The notes under the pieces were generated by a model, which saw only the letters and a program-made list of their open reading frames with translations, did not search any database and was not told the DNA's origin. A stretch of 54,983 nt of DNA, from positions 1 through 54,983 of the forward strand of contig NZ_JAGGOT010000014.1 of assembly GCF_018614195.1 (NCBI RefSeq). The letters are read 5' to 3'. Every line of letters begins with the position of its first letter. Position 1 is the stretch's first letter. Below, one piece after another: positions 8,363-18,597 of this stretch. This DNA comes from Streptomyces sp. ISL-43 (GTDB taxonomy: Bacteria > Actinomycetota > Actinomycetes > Streptomycetales > Streptomycetaceae). A program made the translations under genes and the position numbers.

Positions 8363-8890
8363 GTGCCAGAGCCAGGAACCAGTGCCGTCGTCATTGTTTT
8401 GCCCGATGCCGCCCCGCTCCTCGATGCGGCGTGGCGTATCGATCCGGCTCTGGTGCGTCGTGGGGTGCCGGCGCACGTCTCGCTCCTCTACCCATTCGTG
8501 CCGGAATCGGCGCTGGCAGGTCAGGACGAGGAGGGTGTGCGTTCCCTGGCGGCGAGTTTTCCGGCAGCTGATCTGCTCTTGGAGGAGGTCGTGACGGCGT
8601 CCGGCTTCGTCGCCGTCACCGTTCCGGAACTCCAACCGATCGTCGATGCGTTCCGCGCCCAGTGGCCCGGGTTGCGCCCGTACAGGGGCCGCTTCGGGGC
8701 GCGGCCCGCCGCCCATGTCACGGTCGCTATGGGTGCGGACAACCCGACAGCCGCCGCCCATGTCCGCGCTGCGATCGGCAGCCTGCTGCCGCTGCGCACC
8801 CGTGCGGCGGCGGTCCAGCTGGTGGTGCTGACGGAGGAAGGCTGGCGGCCGCGGTTCACCGCGCCGCTCGGCGGCCCGGACGGGCGGTGA
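8363..8890 (+). CDS. 2H phosphoesterase (2'-5' RNA ligase-like)
   Basis: A 175-aa protein with the two H-x-S/T signatures of the 2H phosphoesterase superfamily: HVSLLYPF near residue 34 and HVTVAM near residue 123, spaced as usual. These enzymes act on 2',3'-cyclic phosphates or 2'-5' RNA bonds. GTG at 8363 is chosen because the conserved core (VVIVLPDAAPLL) starts a few residues later; an in-frame GTG at 8222 would add 47 unconserved residues. The gene stands alone, with no partner to suggest a particular substrate. Confidence 0.8.
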   Translation: MPEPGTSAVVIVLPDAAPLLDAAWRIDPALVRRGVPAHVSLLYPFVPESALAGQDEEGVRSLAASFPAADLLLEEVVTASGFVAVTVPELQPIVDAFRAQWPGLRPYRGRFGARPAAHVTVAMGADNPTAAAHVRAAIGSLLPLRTRAAAVQLVVLTEEGWRPRFTAPLGGPDGR

Positions 8891-9479
8891 ACCCCGCCCA
8901 CCGGTCCACCCCCCTGGCCGCGACCACAGCCCGAGGCCAGCAGCCCACCCTTGGCCACATCCCGAGGACCAGTAGGACTGCGCAACGACCAAACAACCTG
9001 CACAGCCACACCCCAGACCGAGAATCACCCAGGCCAGACGGCCGACGACCCCCGACCCTGCGCAGATTCAACGAGCCATCGGTACCACCAAGCCGCTCAA
9101 CCAAACTACACAACCCCAGGTCACAAGCATGACTACTGCCCAGATGCACTGACCAACGACACGTGTGTCGGCGATCGGTGGAACTGCGCACTCTCACCGT
9201 CCGGCGACAGAAGGCTCTCAGCGTGAAGTCAGAGCTTCGTGTCGAGGTGAAAAGCTGTGTCGTTCCGCTGGTGAACACGCTGTCGCCGTACTGAAGAAGG
9301 CCCGGGTACAACCGCTGAAGACCTATCGCCAACCCCTCGCGGCCGAACTCCGCCCCGGCCGCACGAAGCTGTCACCCCGTCACCGCAACCCGCTGTCACC
9401 ACGCAACGCACACCAAACGCACCACCACAGGCAGCGCGCAGCGGCCACTTAGTCCGCCTGAGCGCGACCCCGGGAGTGC
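8891..9479. other. Non-coding stretch
   Basis: Both strands were read; base composition is slightly less GC-rich than neighbours and frames lack streptomycete codon bias. No gene, RNA or element end was recognised apart from the terminator at its right border. Confidence 0.5.
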
Positions 9480-9520
9480 CTCCTCATGCTGCGCCCACGG
9501 GCAGGGCGCAGCATGAGGAG
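9480..9520 (-). terminator. Strong terminator hairpin
   Basis: Perfect 17-nt arms at 9480-9496 and 9504-9520 with a 7-nt loop, 20 bp after the stop of the minus-strand secreted protein gene. There is no U-run, as is usual in Streptomyces. Confidence 0.8.
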
Positions 9521-9540
9521 AGGCAGCAGCGCACGAGGGC

Positions 9541-9882
9541 TTAGCTGGAGCTGAACCGTACGCCCTGGGCCGGCTGCACGGGCGGACCCACCGCGTCCCA
9601 GGCGGCTCCAACAGCCACCAGGGCGAGCAGTTGCTTGCAGCTCACGTCGGCGTACAGGAAGGCGGTGGCGTCGGTGTCGTTGGCCGCGTGGACCGCTCCG
9701 CCGTCCAGCGGCAGGCAGGCATCATCTGCTGGGGCGACGAGCGCGCTCGAGGTCCCGTCGTCGAACCTGGCGTAGGCGAACTCTCCGTCTGCGGCGGAGG
9801 CGGAGCCGGTGAGCGTGGTGAGCAGCGCGATGGCACCGCCGACGGCAGCCACGGCCCTTCCGAATGAATGGATCTTGTTCAT
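9541..9882 (-). CDS. Small secreted protein of unknown function
   Basis: A 113-aa protein with a clear Sec signal peptide: MNKIHSFGRA, a hydrophobic stretch AAVGGAIALLTTLTGSASA and likely cleavage after ASA near residue 30. The mature part is about 80 residues with two cysteines (CLPLDGG and SCKQLL) that could form a disulfide. It is followed by a strong terminator and is monocistronic. No family was recognised. Confidence 0.75.
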   Translation of the reverse strand: MNKIHSFGRAVAAVGGAIALLTTLTGSASAADGEFAYARFDDGTSSALVAPADDACLPLDGGAVHAANDTDATAFLYADVSCKQLLALVAVGAAWDAVGPPVQPAQGVRFSSS

Positions 9883-10139
9883 GACCGGCTAACGACCCGG
9901 CCAGGGATCGGTGACTGAGCAGGACCGGACGACCGCGCTCACGCTCATAGCGCGGTACCCGACGGGAACATGCGGGTCTACCCAACCGGCCCCACGTCCG
10001 CTCGGCACCGAGCAGTCACGGACCAGACGGCCGACGCTGCTCCATCGCAGGCCTATACGGGCGTGAGAGGCGTGTGGGGCAAAGGCGGCACTTCCGTCGC
10101 CATCCGCCACCGAGTAAGGGACCGCCACCGTCACCGCCG

Positions 10140-10930
10140 GTACCCCGCCCCCTGGCAGGCGCAGCCTGCTGCCAGTGAGCGGGCCGCGGCCGGGGAGACC
10201 CGGGCCCGGGACGCGGGCGCGGACGGTGGCGCCGTCAGGGAGTGGAGGGTCGCGTCCACGAGGCGGCCCACCACAGCGGAGGGACGGACCCTCCTTCCAC
10301 AAGGTGTTCTCGCCGAGAGGGGCAAGGTGCGCGCCGAGGAGGTTGGTGCCCCCGCGTTCGCGGACCTGCTCCATGCGGGCCGCCAACAACGGCCGCTGAC
10401 GGGAGCCGACCAGGAGGCCCACCTCCTGCTCCGGCAGCACGTCCTTGACCGTCGCAACGATCGTGGCGTGCGCAAGCCGGTTGACCCCGAGATGCTCCAA
10501 CGCCTTCGCCCGGTCGCCGAGATCGAGGTCGCGCGGGACGCTCAAGCCTTCGGTCAACGGTCCCCACGAACGCTTCGCATCCGTGCTCGCGGGCGGCGCC
10601 CACGGATCGACGGCTTCCCGCACCGGCGGCGCGGCAGGCGCGGCCGGTGTGGGCGCAGCGGCGGGCGCGGGGACCCGGGCACCGGCCAGCCCCGGAGCGG
10701 GAGCAGGGGCCGGAGCGGCATTCGCGGCCGAGGCGGGCGCGGGTGCCTGGGTGGCGGCCGCGGTTACGGCGGCGACGGCCTGGTCCACGCCGACCCCGCC
10801 GCATGCGCGTCGGTCAGGATCCGGGCCACATCGATGCCCTTCGCGTCGAGGCGGCCCATCGCGGCCGCGATGCCCGGCCACGCCAGGGACGCGAGGATCG
10901 CATCACGCACCAGACCCTCGACGCGTACTG
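10140..10930 (-). pseudogene. Decayed mobile-element protein (plasmid/ICE type)
   Basis: On the minus strand, segments in three frames join into one protein resembling the C-terminus of large streptomycete plasmid/ICE proteins: LASLAWPGIAAAMGRLDAKG and VARILTDAHAAG, then after a frame change GVGVDQAVAAV, an Ala/Pro-rich linker, WGPLTEGLSVPRDLDLGDRA, then PLLAARMEQVRERG, and after another frame change VVGRLVDATLHSLTAP and VSPAAARS. The repeated AWP/LLAARM-type units are typical of that family. At least two frameshifts and no N-terminus show that it is dead. Exact family naming (relaxase or helicase-associated) is uncertain. Confidence 0.5.
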
Positions 10931-11106
10931 GCCGTCAGCGTCAGTGCGTCTCCTCTCCAACCGGTGCAGGCCCTGGGGAGTGCCCGACGGGGCGCGTGGA
11001 GCGGCTCTTCGCGGCCCGGGCGTTCCCCTCCGGGTGTGCCTGAACGGCGAATGAGATCATGAGGGCGGAAGCGCCGCCGTGCGGCGACGCGGGGGAAGGA
11101 CAGAGC

Positions 11107-11775
11107 GTGGCCCAGGGGCGGATGACGTACAACGTGCGGTATGGGACGTCCTTGCCGGTCGTCGTCCGCCACGGCGACGGGGCGGGACACGAAGGGCATT
11201 TCGCCATCGGGCTGCTCTGCCGCGTGTCCGACGGCCACGGAGTAGCCGTGCACCCCTCCGCCCGTACCTTCGACGTCGTCGGTGAGGGCCAGACCGCGAT
11301 CGCCCGGGTGTCGACGGAGGAGACAGGCTCGCGCGTGAGCGGACGCCCCGCCGTCTACCGCGTCGACGACCCATACGGCGCCCCGCTGGGCCGGATCACG
11401 TACCGGCGCGGACGCGCCCTGCGCGGCGCCCGCGCGCGCTGGACCGTCGAGTCGGTGACCGGACACTCCGTGCGCGGCTTCCGTGGGCGCCTGTTCTGGT
11501 GGGCGGTGTGGTGGCCCGTCGGCCTGCCCGTGAGCCTGGTGTGGCTGATCCTGTCCCTGCTCGGCGAGGGCGACGACGCCTTCGGCAAGCCCCGCAGGGT
11601 GATCTGGCGCGACTCCTCACGTCAGGCGCACCTCGTCTTCCGGGGGGTCGCGGACGAGTACCGGGTCCTCGACGGGAGCTGGGACCCCCGACTGGTGGCC
11701 GCGCTGATCGGACTGCACCAGTCGTACGACCCGTCGGAAGGCAGCGGCGAGAACGGCTGGTACGCCAGGCCCTGA
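11107..11775 (+). CDS. Conserved membrane-anchored protein, unknown function
   Basis: A 222-aa protein. GTG at 11107 is preferred because AGGA lies 9 bp upstream and the following MTYNVRYG looks conserved. Residues about 80-110 (YGAPLGRITYRRGR) resemble the beta-strand pattern of LURP-one/scramblase-like proteins. One long hydrophobic segment, LFWWAVWWPVGLPVSLVWLI, spans about residues 132-152. The C-terminal part ends with GLHQSYDP and is probably cytoplasmic. It stands alone between remnants. Function is unknown; the scramblase-like resemblance is weak. Confidence 0.65.
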   Translation: MAQGRMTYNVRYGTSLPVVVRHGDGAGHEGHFAIGLLCRVSDGHGVAVHPSARTFDVVGEGQTAIARVSTEETGSRVSGRPAVYRVDDPYGAPLGRITYRRGRALRGARARWTVESVTGHSVRGFRGRLFWWAVWWPVGLPVSLVWLILSLLGEGDDAFGKPRRVIWRDSSRQAHLVFRGVADEYRVLDGSWDPRLVAALIGLHQSYDPSEGSGENGWYARP

Positions 11776-11842
11776 GTTTGTCGTCTGACATCCGGTCCGT
11801 TGCGGGGTGGGTCAGTCGAGCCGGCCGAGCATCGCGTGCCAC

Positions 11843-11950
11843 GTTGAGCGGCTCGGACGTGCGGCGGAGGACGGCGACGCGGCTCTCGTCGCCGAACTCC
11901 TCGCCGCGGGCGTCGAACCCGACGCGCTGGGCGGAGGCGGGCCTACAGAG
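11843..11950 (+). pseudogene. Ankyrin-repeat gene stub
   Basis: About 33 residues, VERLGRAAEDGDAALVAELL and AAGVEPDALGGGG, match the first repeat of streptomycete ankyrin-repeat proteins; after a frame change only short fragments follow. It has no start codon context and no full second repeat, so it is a stub. The remaining 11950-12228 holds nothing recognisable. Confidence 0.5.
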
Positions 11951-12228
11951 CCCCACCACTTCGGCCGTGGCTGGCGCACTGTGGTCCGAGGGCCTGACCA
12001 TCGCGCCGATGCGCGCTGAGCTTGTCCTACCTAGTCCGCGCCCGGCTGCCATAGCCCGTCCCGGCCGCGGCCGCATGGTCCGGCACGATCGCCTTCGGAA
12101 TGCGGGACTTAGCGGGGGACTTGTTCGCCGGACCTGGCGTAAAGCCTCGACATCGACCCGGACGCGCCCGCGCCCACCGCAGGATCCTCCGGGCGCGACG
12201 TGGCAGTGGCTGACCCGCCTGCGGCCTT

Positions 12229-12270
12229 GACCACCCGTCCGGGACCACCCGTCCGGGACCGCCCGTCCTG
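12229..12270. repeat. Tandem 14-bp repeat, three copies
   Basis: GACCACCCGTCCGG occurs at 12229-12242 and 12243-12256, with a degenerate third copy at 12257-12270. It directly abuts the stop codon of the large NTPase gene. Confidence 0.85.
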
Positions 12271-12271
12271 G

Positions 12272-15200
12272 TCACTCGCCGAGTGCCGTACGGACACCGT
12301 CGATCGACGGCGTCTCGGTGTCGCCCGGGGCGGAGGTGCAGGCGACGGCACGCCGCAGGGCCCGGTGGAGCAGGAACGGGGCATCCGGGCCCAAGGCGTC
12401 GAGAAGTGGGGCGACGGCGTTCTCGAGCATCGCGGTCGCCATGGCCCAACTGGTCGCGGTCTGGCCGTACAGCAGCCGCAGCGCGACCTCTGGGTGTCTG
12501 CCGAGGAGGATGCCGAACAGCTCACGCAGCACCTCGTCACGCTCCACGCGTTCCAGGGGGTGGCTGCCGGAGAGTTCGAGCGTCCGCTCGAGCAGCTGCT
12601 CCGCGTCGACCAGGTGGGTCGTGACCGGGGACCGCGCCAGCTGCAGCATCGTGACCGCGTACTGGACAGGTTCGGCCCGTTCCGCCGCTGCGACGACATC
12701 GGCGGACAGCGCGCTCACGGACGCGTGGTCGGCGCCGAAGATCTCGGCTGCGCGGGCCGTCAGAGCCGCCACGGCTGGCAGCCTGGGTGTTCGGAGCAGG
12801 GGCCGCAGCCGGGCGGCGCAGGCCTCCGGGCCGCGCAGGGCCAGATCCGCGTAGGCCGTGTACAGCTCGTCCTCCAGGACCGGCAGGGACGCGACGGACG
12901 GGGGAGCGCCGTGGGCGGTCGCGAGGTGCTCGTTGACGATGGCCGCGGCCTGCATGACCCCGGTGAGCAGCGGCCCGTGGACGTCCGAGGGCGCTTTGAG
13001 TAGGGACCGGTGCGTGTGGGCGAACACCGGATACGGTTGCCGGCCGTTCATCACGTCGGCTGCGTAACGGCGCGAGGCGTCCGCGGCGAAGGCGAAGTGG
13101 AACATGGTGAGCAGGTACGCGGTGCCGTCGGCGCGGAGGAGGGCCATGGCCGGGTCCGCCTCCCACGGCGTGAGCCGGACCGCGGCCTCGAACCTGCTCC
13201 GGAGGTCCGGACGCACGTAGGCCAGCGGTCCGTCCTCCTGCTGCGTCAGGTTCCACTCGTACGAGGGGATCGCGGTGTACGCCTCCCCGAATTCTTCCCA
13301 TAGCCGGTCGCCCGTCGACTGGTCCGCCACGGCCGCGGCAGTGCCGAAGAGCCCGGCGAGTCCGACGGCCAGCTCACCGGGGTCGGTCAGGGCGTGCACG
13401 AGGGTGCGGGCGCGGCCCAGGTCCCGTACGGCGACGGCCTCGGCGAAGCAGCGGACCGTGCGGGCCCAGGAGAACGGATGGCCGACCGACCAGGTGCTGG
13501 GCGACATGGCGCGCAGGAAGTCCGACGGATCGGTGTAGAAGCGCTGCTGGACTAGTCGATGCCAGTCGTTGGTGTGGTTGAAGACCATGGGCCACTCGGC
13601 CGCGGCGTCGCTGATGGGGCTCCCCGAGGCCGCGTCGCTCCCTTCCCCGGCAAGGTGGTAGAAGCCCCACAGCTCCGGGTCTGCGACGGGCGGTGCCTGC
13701 TCGGCCGCGTGCAGTGCCTCGTCCATGATCGACCGGGCGGTGGCCAGGTCCCCGGCGTCGGCACGCCGGTGGGCGACGAGGGTGAGCGCCGAGTAGCGGT
13801 CCTCGAAGGGCGGCTGCCACTGGGTGGTCTCGATCGCGCGGGCGTAGGCTGCGGCGCGGTCGGGGGCGTGGTCGGTCAGGTTTTCGGCGAGCGTCTGCAG
13901 GTCGCCGTCGTGGTCCAACCGGCTGAGGATGTCCCGCGCGGACGGCTCGGGAGGCACCGCGGCGCAGGCGGCTTCGATCACCGCCGTCGCCGCCTCGGGG
14001 TCGAAGGTGGCCAGCACCTTTGCGGCCTTCATCCTGTACGAGACGTCGCTGCTGAATCCCAGGACGCGTTCGATCAGTCCGCGTGCGGCGGGGAGGTCGT
14101 CGAGAGCCGCCCAGGTACGGGCCGCGCTGCAGAAGGCGTCGACGACGCGGTCGTTCACCTCAGCCGTGTCGAAGCTCCGCAGCAGTTGTCGCGCCATCGG
14201 CGGGTACGGGCCGGCGGCGTGTTCGGCCGCCTCGGCCGCCGCGTCGGCCAGGGCGGGGTCCTCTCCGGGCCAGGCCTCGGCCAGTTCGTGGAGGGCCTGT
14301 TCGACGAGGTGGTCGGCATGGTGGGGGTGGGTGTCGTGCCGGGCGGCCGCGAGGCGCACGAGTCCGGGCAGGCGTTCCGCGGGGGTGGCGTGACCGAGTG
14401 CGCGCTCCGTCCACGCCAGGAGCTCGTCCCGGTCTTCGCCGCGGGCCCGGTCCGCCAGGTCGAGGTATGCCCCGGCACGGCCGGCGGTCATCCATGAGAC
14501 GTGCTCGATCGCGTCCCCGGTGTCGGCCGCGTCGGCCGCCGCACGCTGGACCGCGTCGGGCGGGGGTCGGTGGACCCGTGCTGTGCCCGTTCCCAGAGGT
14601 GCAGGGCCAGCCGGAGGTCGTGGGGAGCGAGCGTGCGGGCCGCCTCCTCCATATAGCCGCGTGCAAAGTCGTGGGTGACAAGCGGTGCCGCCGACGCGGC
14701 CTCGCCCAGTAACTCCCGTACGGCCGCCCGGTGTACCGGGTGCGCGGTGTGACGGTGCACTTCGAGCAGAGCGGCCATCTGATGTTCGGACGGCGCCATC
14801 GCGCTCAGCCGGGCCATGGCTTCGTCGACCCTGCCGAGCCGGGCCAGCAGGCCGTACACGGCGGGCGCCGCCATGGAGGTCGCGCGCCGCAGCTGGCGCC
14901 GCATCGTGGCCAGGAACAGCATCGTCGGAGTGTCCGACGCCGTGGGAGCGGCGTCGACCAGGTGCTCGGCAGCCGTTTCGACGACCCTGGTGAAGTGCCT
15001 GTCGGAGCCGAATGCCGCCCGGCCGGCCAGGCGCAGCCCCGGACACACCAGTTCCGGCACCTCGGCGGCGATCGCGGACCGGCATTGGACGAGGTGGTGG
15101 GCGAGGTGGGCCAGGCCGTATCGGTCGACCGCCGACCAGTCGACGTCCGCCCAGGACTGGGCCCCGGCCCGGTAGTGCCGCACGATGCGTTCGTGCCACT

Positions 15201-16599
15201 CCTGCTCGGCGATGCCCCAGTCGGGGTGCTCACGGCTGACCTGTGGGTCCGTCAGGAACTGGGCCACCGACGAGTGGTAGAAGGCGTACCGGCCGTCCCG
15301 GACGGACAGCAGCCAGCGGATCCGACCCAGGACGGTGCGGACGGCGCGGGGCCACACCCGGACCCCGGTCAGGGTGCGGAGCTGTTCGGGGGTCATGGGC
15401 TCGCGTGCGACCGCCAGTACGCCAAGGAGGGGCTGGGCGGCTCCCTCCCAGGCGGGGGTGACCAGATCTGTGGGGGTCAGGGGGTCGCTGATGTCGAACA
15501 CGCCCAGCCGTTCCAGGTCCGCGCGTGCGGTCTCGACGAAGAACGTGTACAGGCCGGGAAGGCCTCCCGGAACGGTATCGGCGCTCATCATGCGTGCGGC
15601 GAGCGGCGCGTCGCCCTCCTCGATCGCCTGGCGCAGGGCCCTCAGGTACATCGCCAGGTACAGGAAGTTCCCGCTCGACTGCTGGACCAGCGTGCGCGCG
15701 AACGCGACGGGGTCGCGTCCCTGCGCGCGCAGCGCCTTCGCGGCCGTGACCGAGGCCAGCTCGCGGTCCGCGTACGTGAGCAGGTCGTCCCGCACCTGTG
15801 GTGACAGCGGGTCGATGGCGATCTCGGCGACGCTCCCGGCCCGGGCCTCACGGAGCCGGTCGAGTGCGGGATGCGGACGCGAGCTGACGACGACCCGGAC
15901 GTTCGCCGGTAGCTCCGGGCCCGTGGCGAGCCAGTCCAGCAGGGTGGCGCCCGGCCCGTGCGCGCCTTCGTCGAGGGCGTCGACGAGAATCACGATCCGC
16001 TCGTCCGGCGCGTCGGACAGCAGCACCTGCGCCGGACCGATCAGTGCGAGGTGGGCGAGGACGGCCGGTTCGAGCAGCCGTGGCTCCACGGTCGCGGTGC
16101 CGATCTCGACGCCCAGGGCGCTGCCCGACACCTGGAGGATGTCCTGCTCCACACGCAGGGCCGCGGTCCGTTGGAACGGCGAGGCACGCAGGTCGTCGAT
16201 GCGGATGCCGACCGCCCTGGCCCCGGCCTCCACTACGCCGATGTGCTGTTCGACGGTGACCTCCAGCCTTTGCGGCTCGAACAACTCCGGCCAGGTACGG
16301 GCGAGTTGGTGGCCGATCGTGAGCAAGAACGACTGGAGGTCACTGCCGACGAGCGCGGTCCGGCTGTCCTTGCGGATGAAGTAGTGCTGCCACTCGGGGT
16401 GGGCGCGGGCCAGACCGGCGAGCAGGCTGGTCTTGCCGGCGCCCGGTTCGCCCGTGACGAGCACGATGCGAGTCGAGCCGTCCGGCAGAGCCCGCTCGAT
16501 GTCCTGGACCAACCACGGGCGTGGTACGTACTCCGTGGAGCGGTCCGCGATCAGGTCCCCGAAGAGCAGCCCGGCATCGTCGTCGCGCTTGCCCGCCAT
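12272..16599 (-). CDS. STAND/NACHT-type NTPase with long helical C-terminus, one frameshift
   Basis: With one base restored this is about 1442 aa. The N-terminus STEYVPRPWLVQDIERAL resembles the region that precedes NACHT domains, followed by Walker A GEPGAGKTS (residues 50-58) and Walker B IVILVDALDEG (about 200-210), then VRVVVSSRP. From about residue 480 on it is a long array of helical pairs, rich in Ala/Leu, likely TPR/HEAT-like and fit to sense a ligand. The frame breaks in the G5 run 14562-14566: one frame reads LHLWERAQHGSTDP, the other continues PPDAVQRAAADAADTGD. It starts 7 bp after its 176-aa partner gene. Such NTPases are often conflict or antiphage sensors; no effector domain is visible at the N-terminus. 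Confidence 0.75.
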
Positions 16600-16606
16600 C
16601 GGACGA

Positions 16607-17137
16607 TCACCGCTGGTCGCGGAGGTCGACGCCGATCGCCTCGCCGCCCGCCTCGACCCGGCCGGCCCGGACGTCACCGTGAATCCACCCGGAGGCGCGG
16701 TCGGCCCGGACCGCCGCCACGTAGCCCGCCACAGCGTCGACGTCGATCCGCCCATGGACCAGGGGTGGGCCGGCAGGGCGTGCCTCGCCGTCGAACGTCA
16801 CGGAGACGCCGTACACGGCCTCGAGGACGCCGCGCAGGGCGTCGACGCGGCGAACCAGCGCCTCGTTCGACGGATCGATCTCGTCGACCCCGGATACGAA
16901 TTCGTGCAGATCGGCCCGGAGCGCCCGCAGGTCCTCGGAGAACCGCTCCACCACGGCGGGTGCGGCCACGGGCAGGACCGGCGGCTCGGCGACGACGGCC
17001 GGGGTGTCCACGGTGGACTGCTCCGCGCGGCGCTCACGACGGGCTCTGAGCAGTTCGCCCGCCTGGTCGTAGAGGAATCTGACGCCCTCGGTGAGCGCCG
17101 CGGCGGACAGCGCCGCCAGGGGGAGCAGATCTGACAT
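16607..17137 (-). CDS. 176-aa partner protein of the NACHT-type NTPase
   Basis: Begins MSDLLPLAALSAAALTEGV, a hydrophobic helix, followed by a basic stretch RARRERR, an Ala/Pro linker and a coiled-coil-prone part (RFSEDLRALRADLHEFV). The C-terminal half ends with IGVDLRDQR. It is seven bases upstream of the NTPase start and surely co-transcribed. I recall similar short proteins beside large NTPases in streptomycetes but cannot name a family. It may be a membrane-associated effector or adaptor; that is inference. The ATG at 17137 is chosen for the conserved-looking start; in-frame upstream starts exist. Confidence 0.65.
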   Translation of the reverse strand: MSDLLPLAALSAAALTEGVRFLYDQAGELLRARRERRAEQSTVDTPAVVAEPPVLPVAAPAVVERFSEDLRALRADLHEFVSGVDEIDPSNEALVRRVDALRGVLEAVYGVSVTFDGEARPAGPPLVHGRIDVDAVAGYVAAVRADRASGWIHGDVRAGRVEAGGEAIGVDLRDQR

Positions 17138-17275
17138 GTCGGCAACCCGATCACTCGCTGTCATCAGGGCGTCTACAGTATCGCGGTATCCTTCTGCTCG
17201 TTGGGAGCACACGTCGACCTAATGTCCCAGTGACCTCCACAGCTCCCCACGCCGATCCGCCGTCCGCAACGCTTT

Positions 17276-17395
17276 CCGGTCGTCATCCTGGGCGTCGGAC
17301 CCGCCGGGCTGACCATCAACAACATCCTGCGGGCGGCGTCCATCGACTGTCTCGTCCTGGAACTGCGCGCCGGCCCCACACCCCGCGACATCCGC
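17276..17395 (+). pseudogene. N-terminal stub of FAD-dependent monooxygenase
   Basis: Forty residues, VVILGVGPAGLTINNILRAA and IDCLVLE, form the FAD-binding beta-alpha-beta start of a p-hydroxybenzoate-hydroxylase-like enzyme. The sequence then runs into the AAA ATPase remnant without the rest of the enzyme, so it is a fragment left by rearrangement. Confidence 0.6.
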
Positions 17396-17434
17396 CACGG
17401 ACTGTTCAACGCACTCGGCCCCCCAGGAGAACCT

Positions 17435-17891
17435 CCCATCCGGCCCATCGAGTTCGACAACCTCCTCAAGGACACCCTCGCCGAGGAGTTCCGGATCCTG
17501 GTGTGCGATGAGGCGCAGTGGATGAAGAAGACGTCCTTCGAGTACTGGCGACACCTGTGGGACGACAAGCGCACCGACATCGCCGTGGTCTTCGCCGGCT
17601 GCGACGGCTGCTACAAGGTCCTGCTGCGCGAGCCGATGCTCGCCTCCCGCATCCACGTCTGGCAGGAGTTCACCCGGCTCTCACGTGCCGAGGTCCTCCA
17701 GACCATCCCCGTCTTCCATCACCGTCACTCCGGCTCTGATGGAAACCGTCGACAAACAGGCCGCCCACGGCAGCTTCCGCAACTGGGCATGCATCACCGC
17801 CCACGTCCTGACCGGGATGCGCAAGAAGAGCTTGACCGAGGTCGACGAACCCCTCATCCACTGGGTCTACAGCAAAATCGGCGGCATGTAA
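17435..17891 (+). pseudogene. Remnant of TniB/TnsC-like AAA ATPase
   Basis: Reads FDNLLKDTLAEEFRILVCDE then AQWM (Walker B), a sensor-1 region AVVFAGCDGCYKVLLREPML and LSRAEVLQTIPVFHH. After a frame change near 17725 it continues ALMETVDKQAAHGSFRNWAC to a natural end IHWVYSKIGGM. The Walker A half is missing, replaced by the monooxygenase stub. Such ATPases select targets for Mu/Tn7-like transposons. Loss of the P-loop plus a frameshift makes it non-functional. Confidence 0.6.
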
Positions 17892-18540
17892 TGCCGAGGA
17901 CCGGCCCCCCGTCCACCCGCGCAGGCCCGGCACCTGCCACACCGCCGCCCGTCACCATCCTCATCGACGCCGACGACCATCCAGCCGTCACCGCCCAGGC
18001 GCCGGCCTCACACCACGTCGCAGCCGGGCGAATCACCGTGGACCCCACACCCGCCACCACAGCCCCCGCCGCCCTGGCCCAGGACATCCTCCACGCACTC
18101 GGCAAAACTTGCTTCGGCACCCCGGCCGGCCACGGCACCTGGGCCGACTCCCTCACCCCCGCCTGGACAGCGGTCCGCGCCTGGACCACCGCCCTACAGA
18201 TCACCGACCTGACCTCACCCGCGCCCACCGGCTCACCGCACACCGACTACAGCAACTCCTTCACCTGCGAGAACACACCGGCATCCACCTCACGCTGGTC
18301 TGGCACACCCGGCCCACCCGCAGCCTCCCGCTACTCCTGGCCGGCATCGACCACCACACCACCCACACCCTCACAGCCCTGCCCGAACCCACCGGCACGG
18401 CCCCGGCACCGGCCAACCGCCGGCCACCACGAACAGCCAACCTGTGGCTCGATCCACCACAGCCCCTGCCCGGCTTCGCCGTCTCACGGACAGGACGTGG
18501 CCCGTGCGCTGGTGTCGAGACACTCCCCTACCCGGCCACG
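17891..18540 (+). pseudogene. Decayed companion gene of the transposition ATPase
   Basis: Its ATG overlaps the stop of the ATPase remnant (TAATG), so the two were one operon. It reads TPATTAPAALAQDILHALGK and WTAVRAWTTALQITDL, then changes frame near 18240 to RLQQLLHLREHTGIHLTLVW. The protein resembles a small accessory protein found after TniB-like ATPases in streptomycetes, though I cannot name it. The frameshift indicates decay. Confidence 0.45.
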
Positions 18541-18597
18541 CCCACAACACCGATACGAATGACGTCGGGACGGGGTCCGGATGACTACTCTGCGTAC

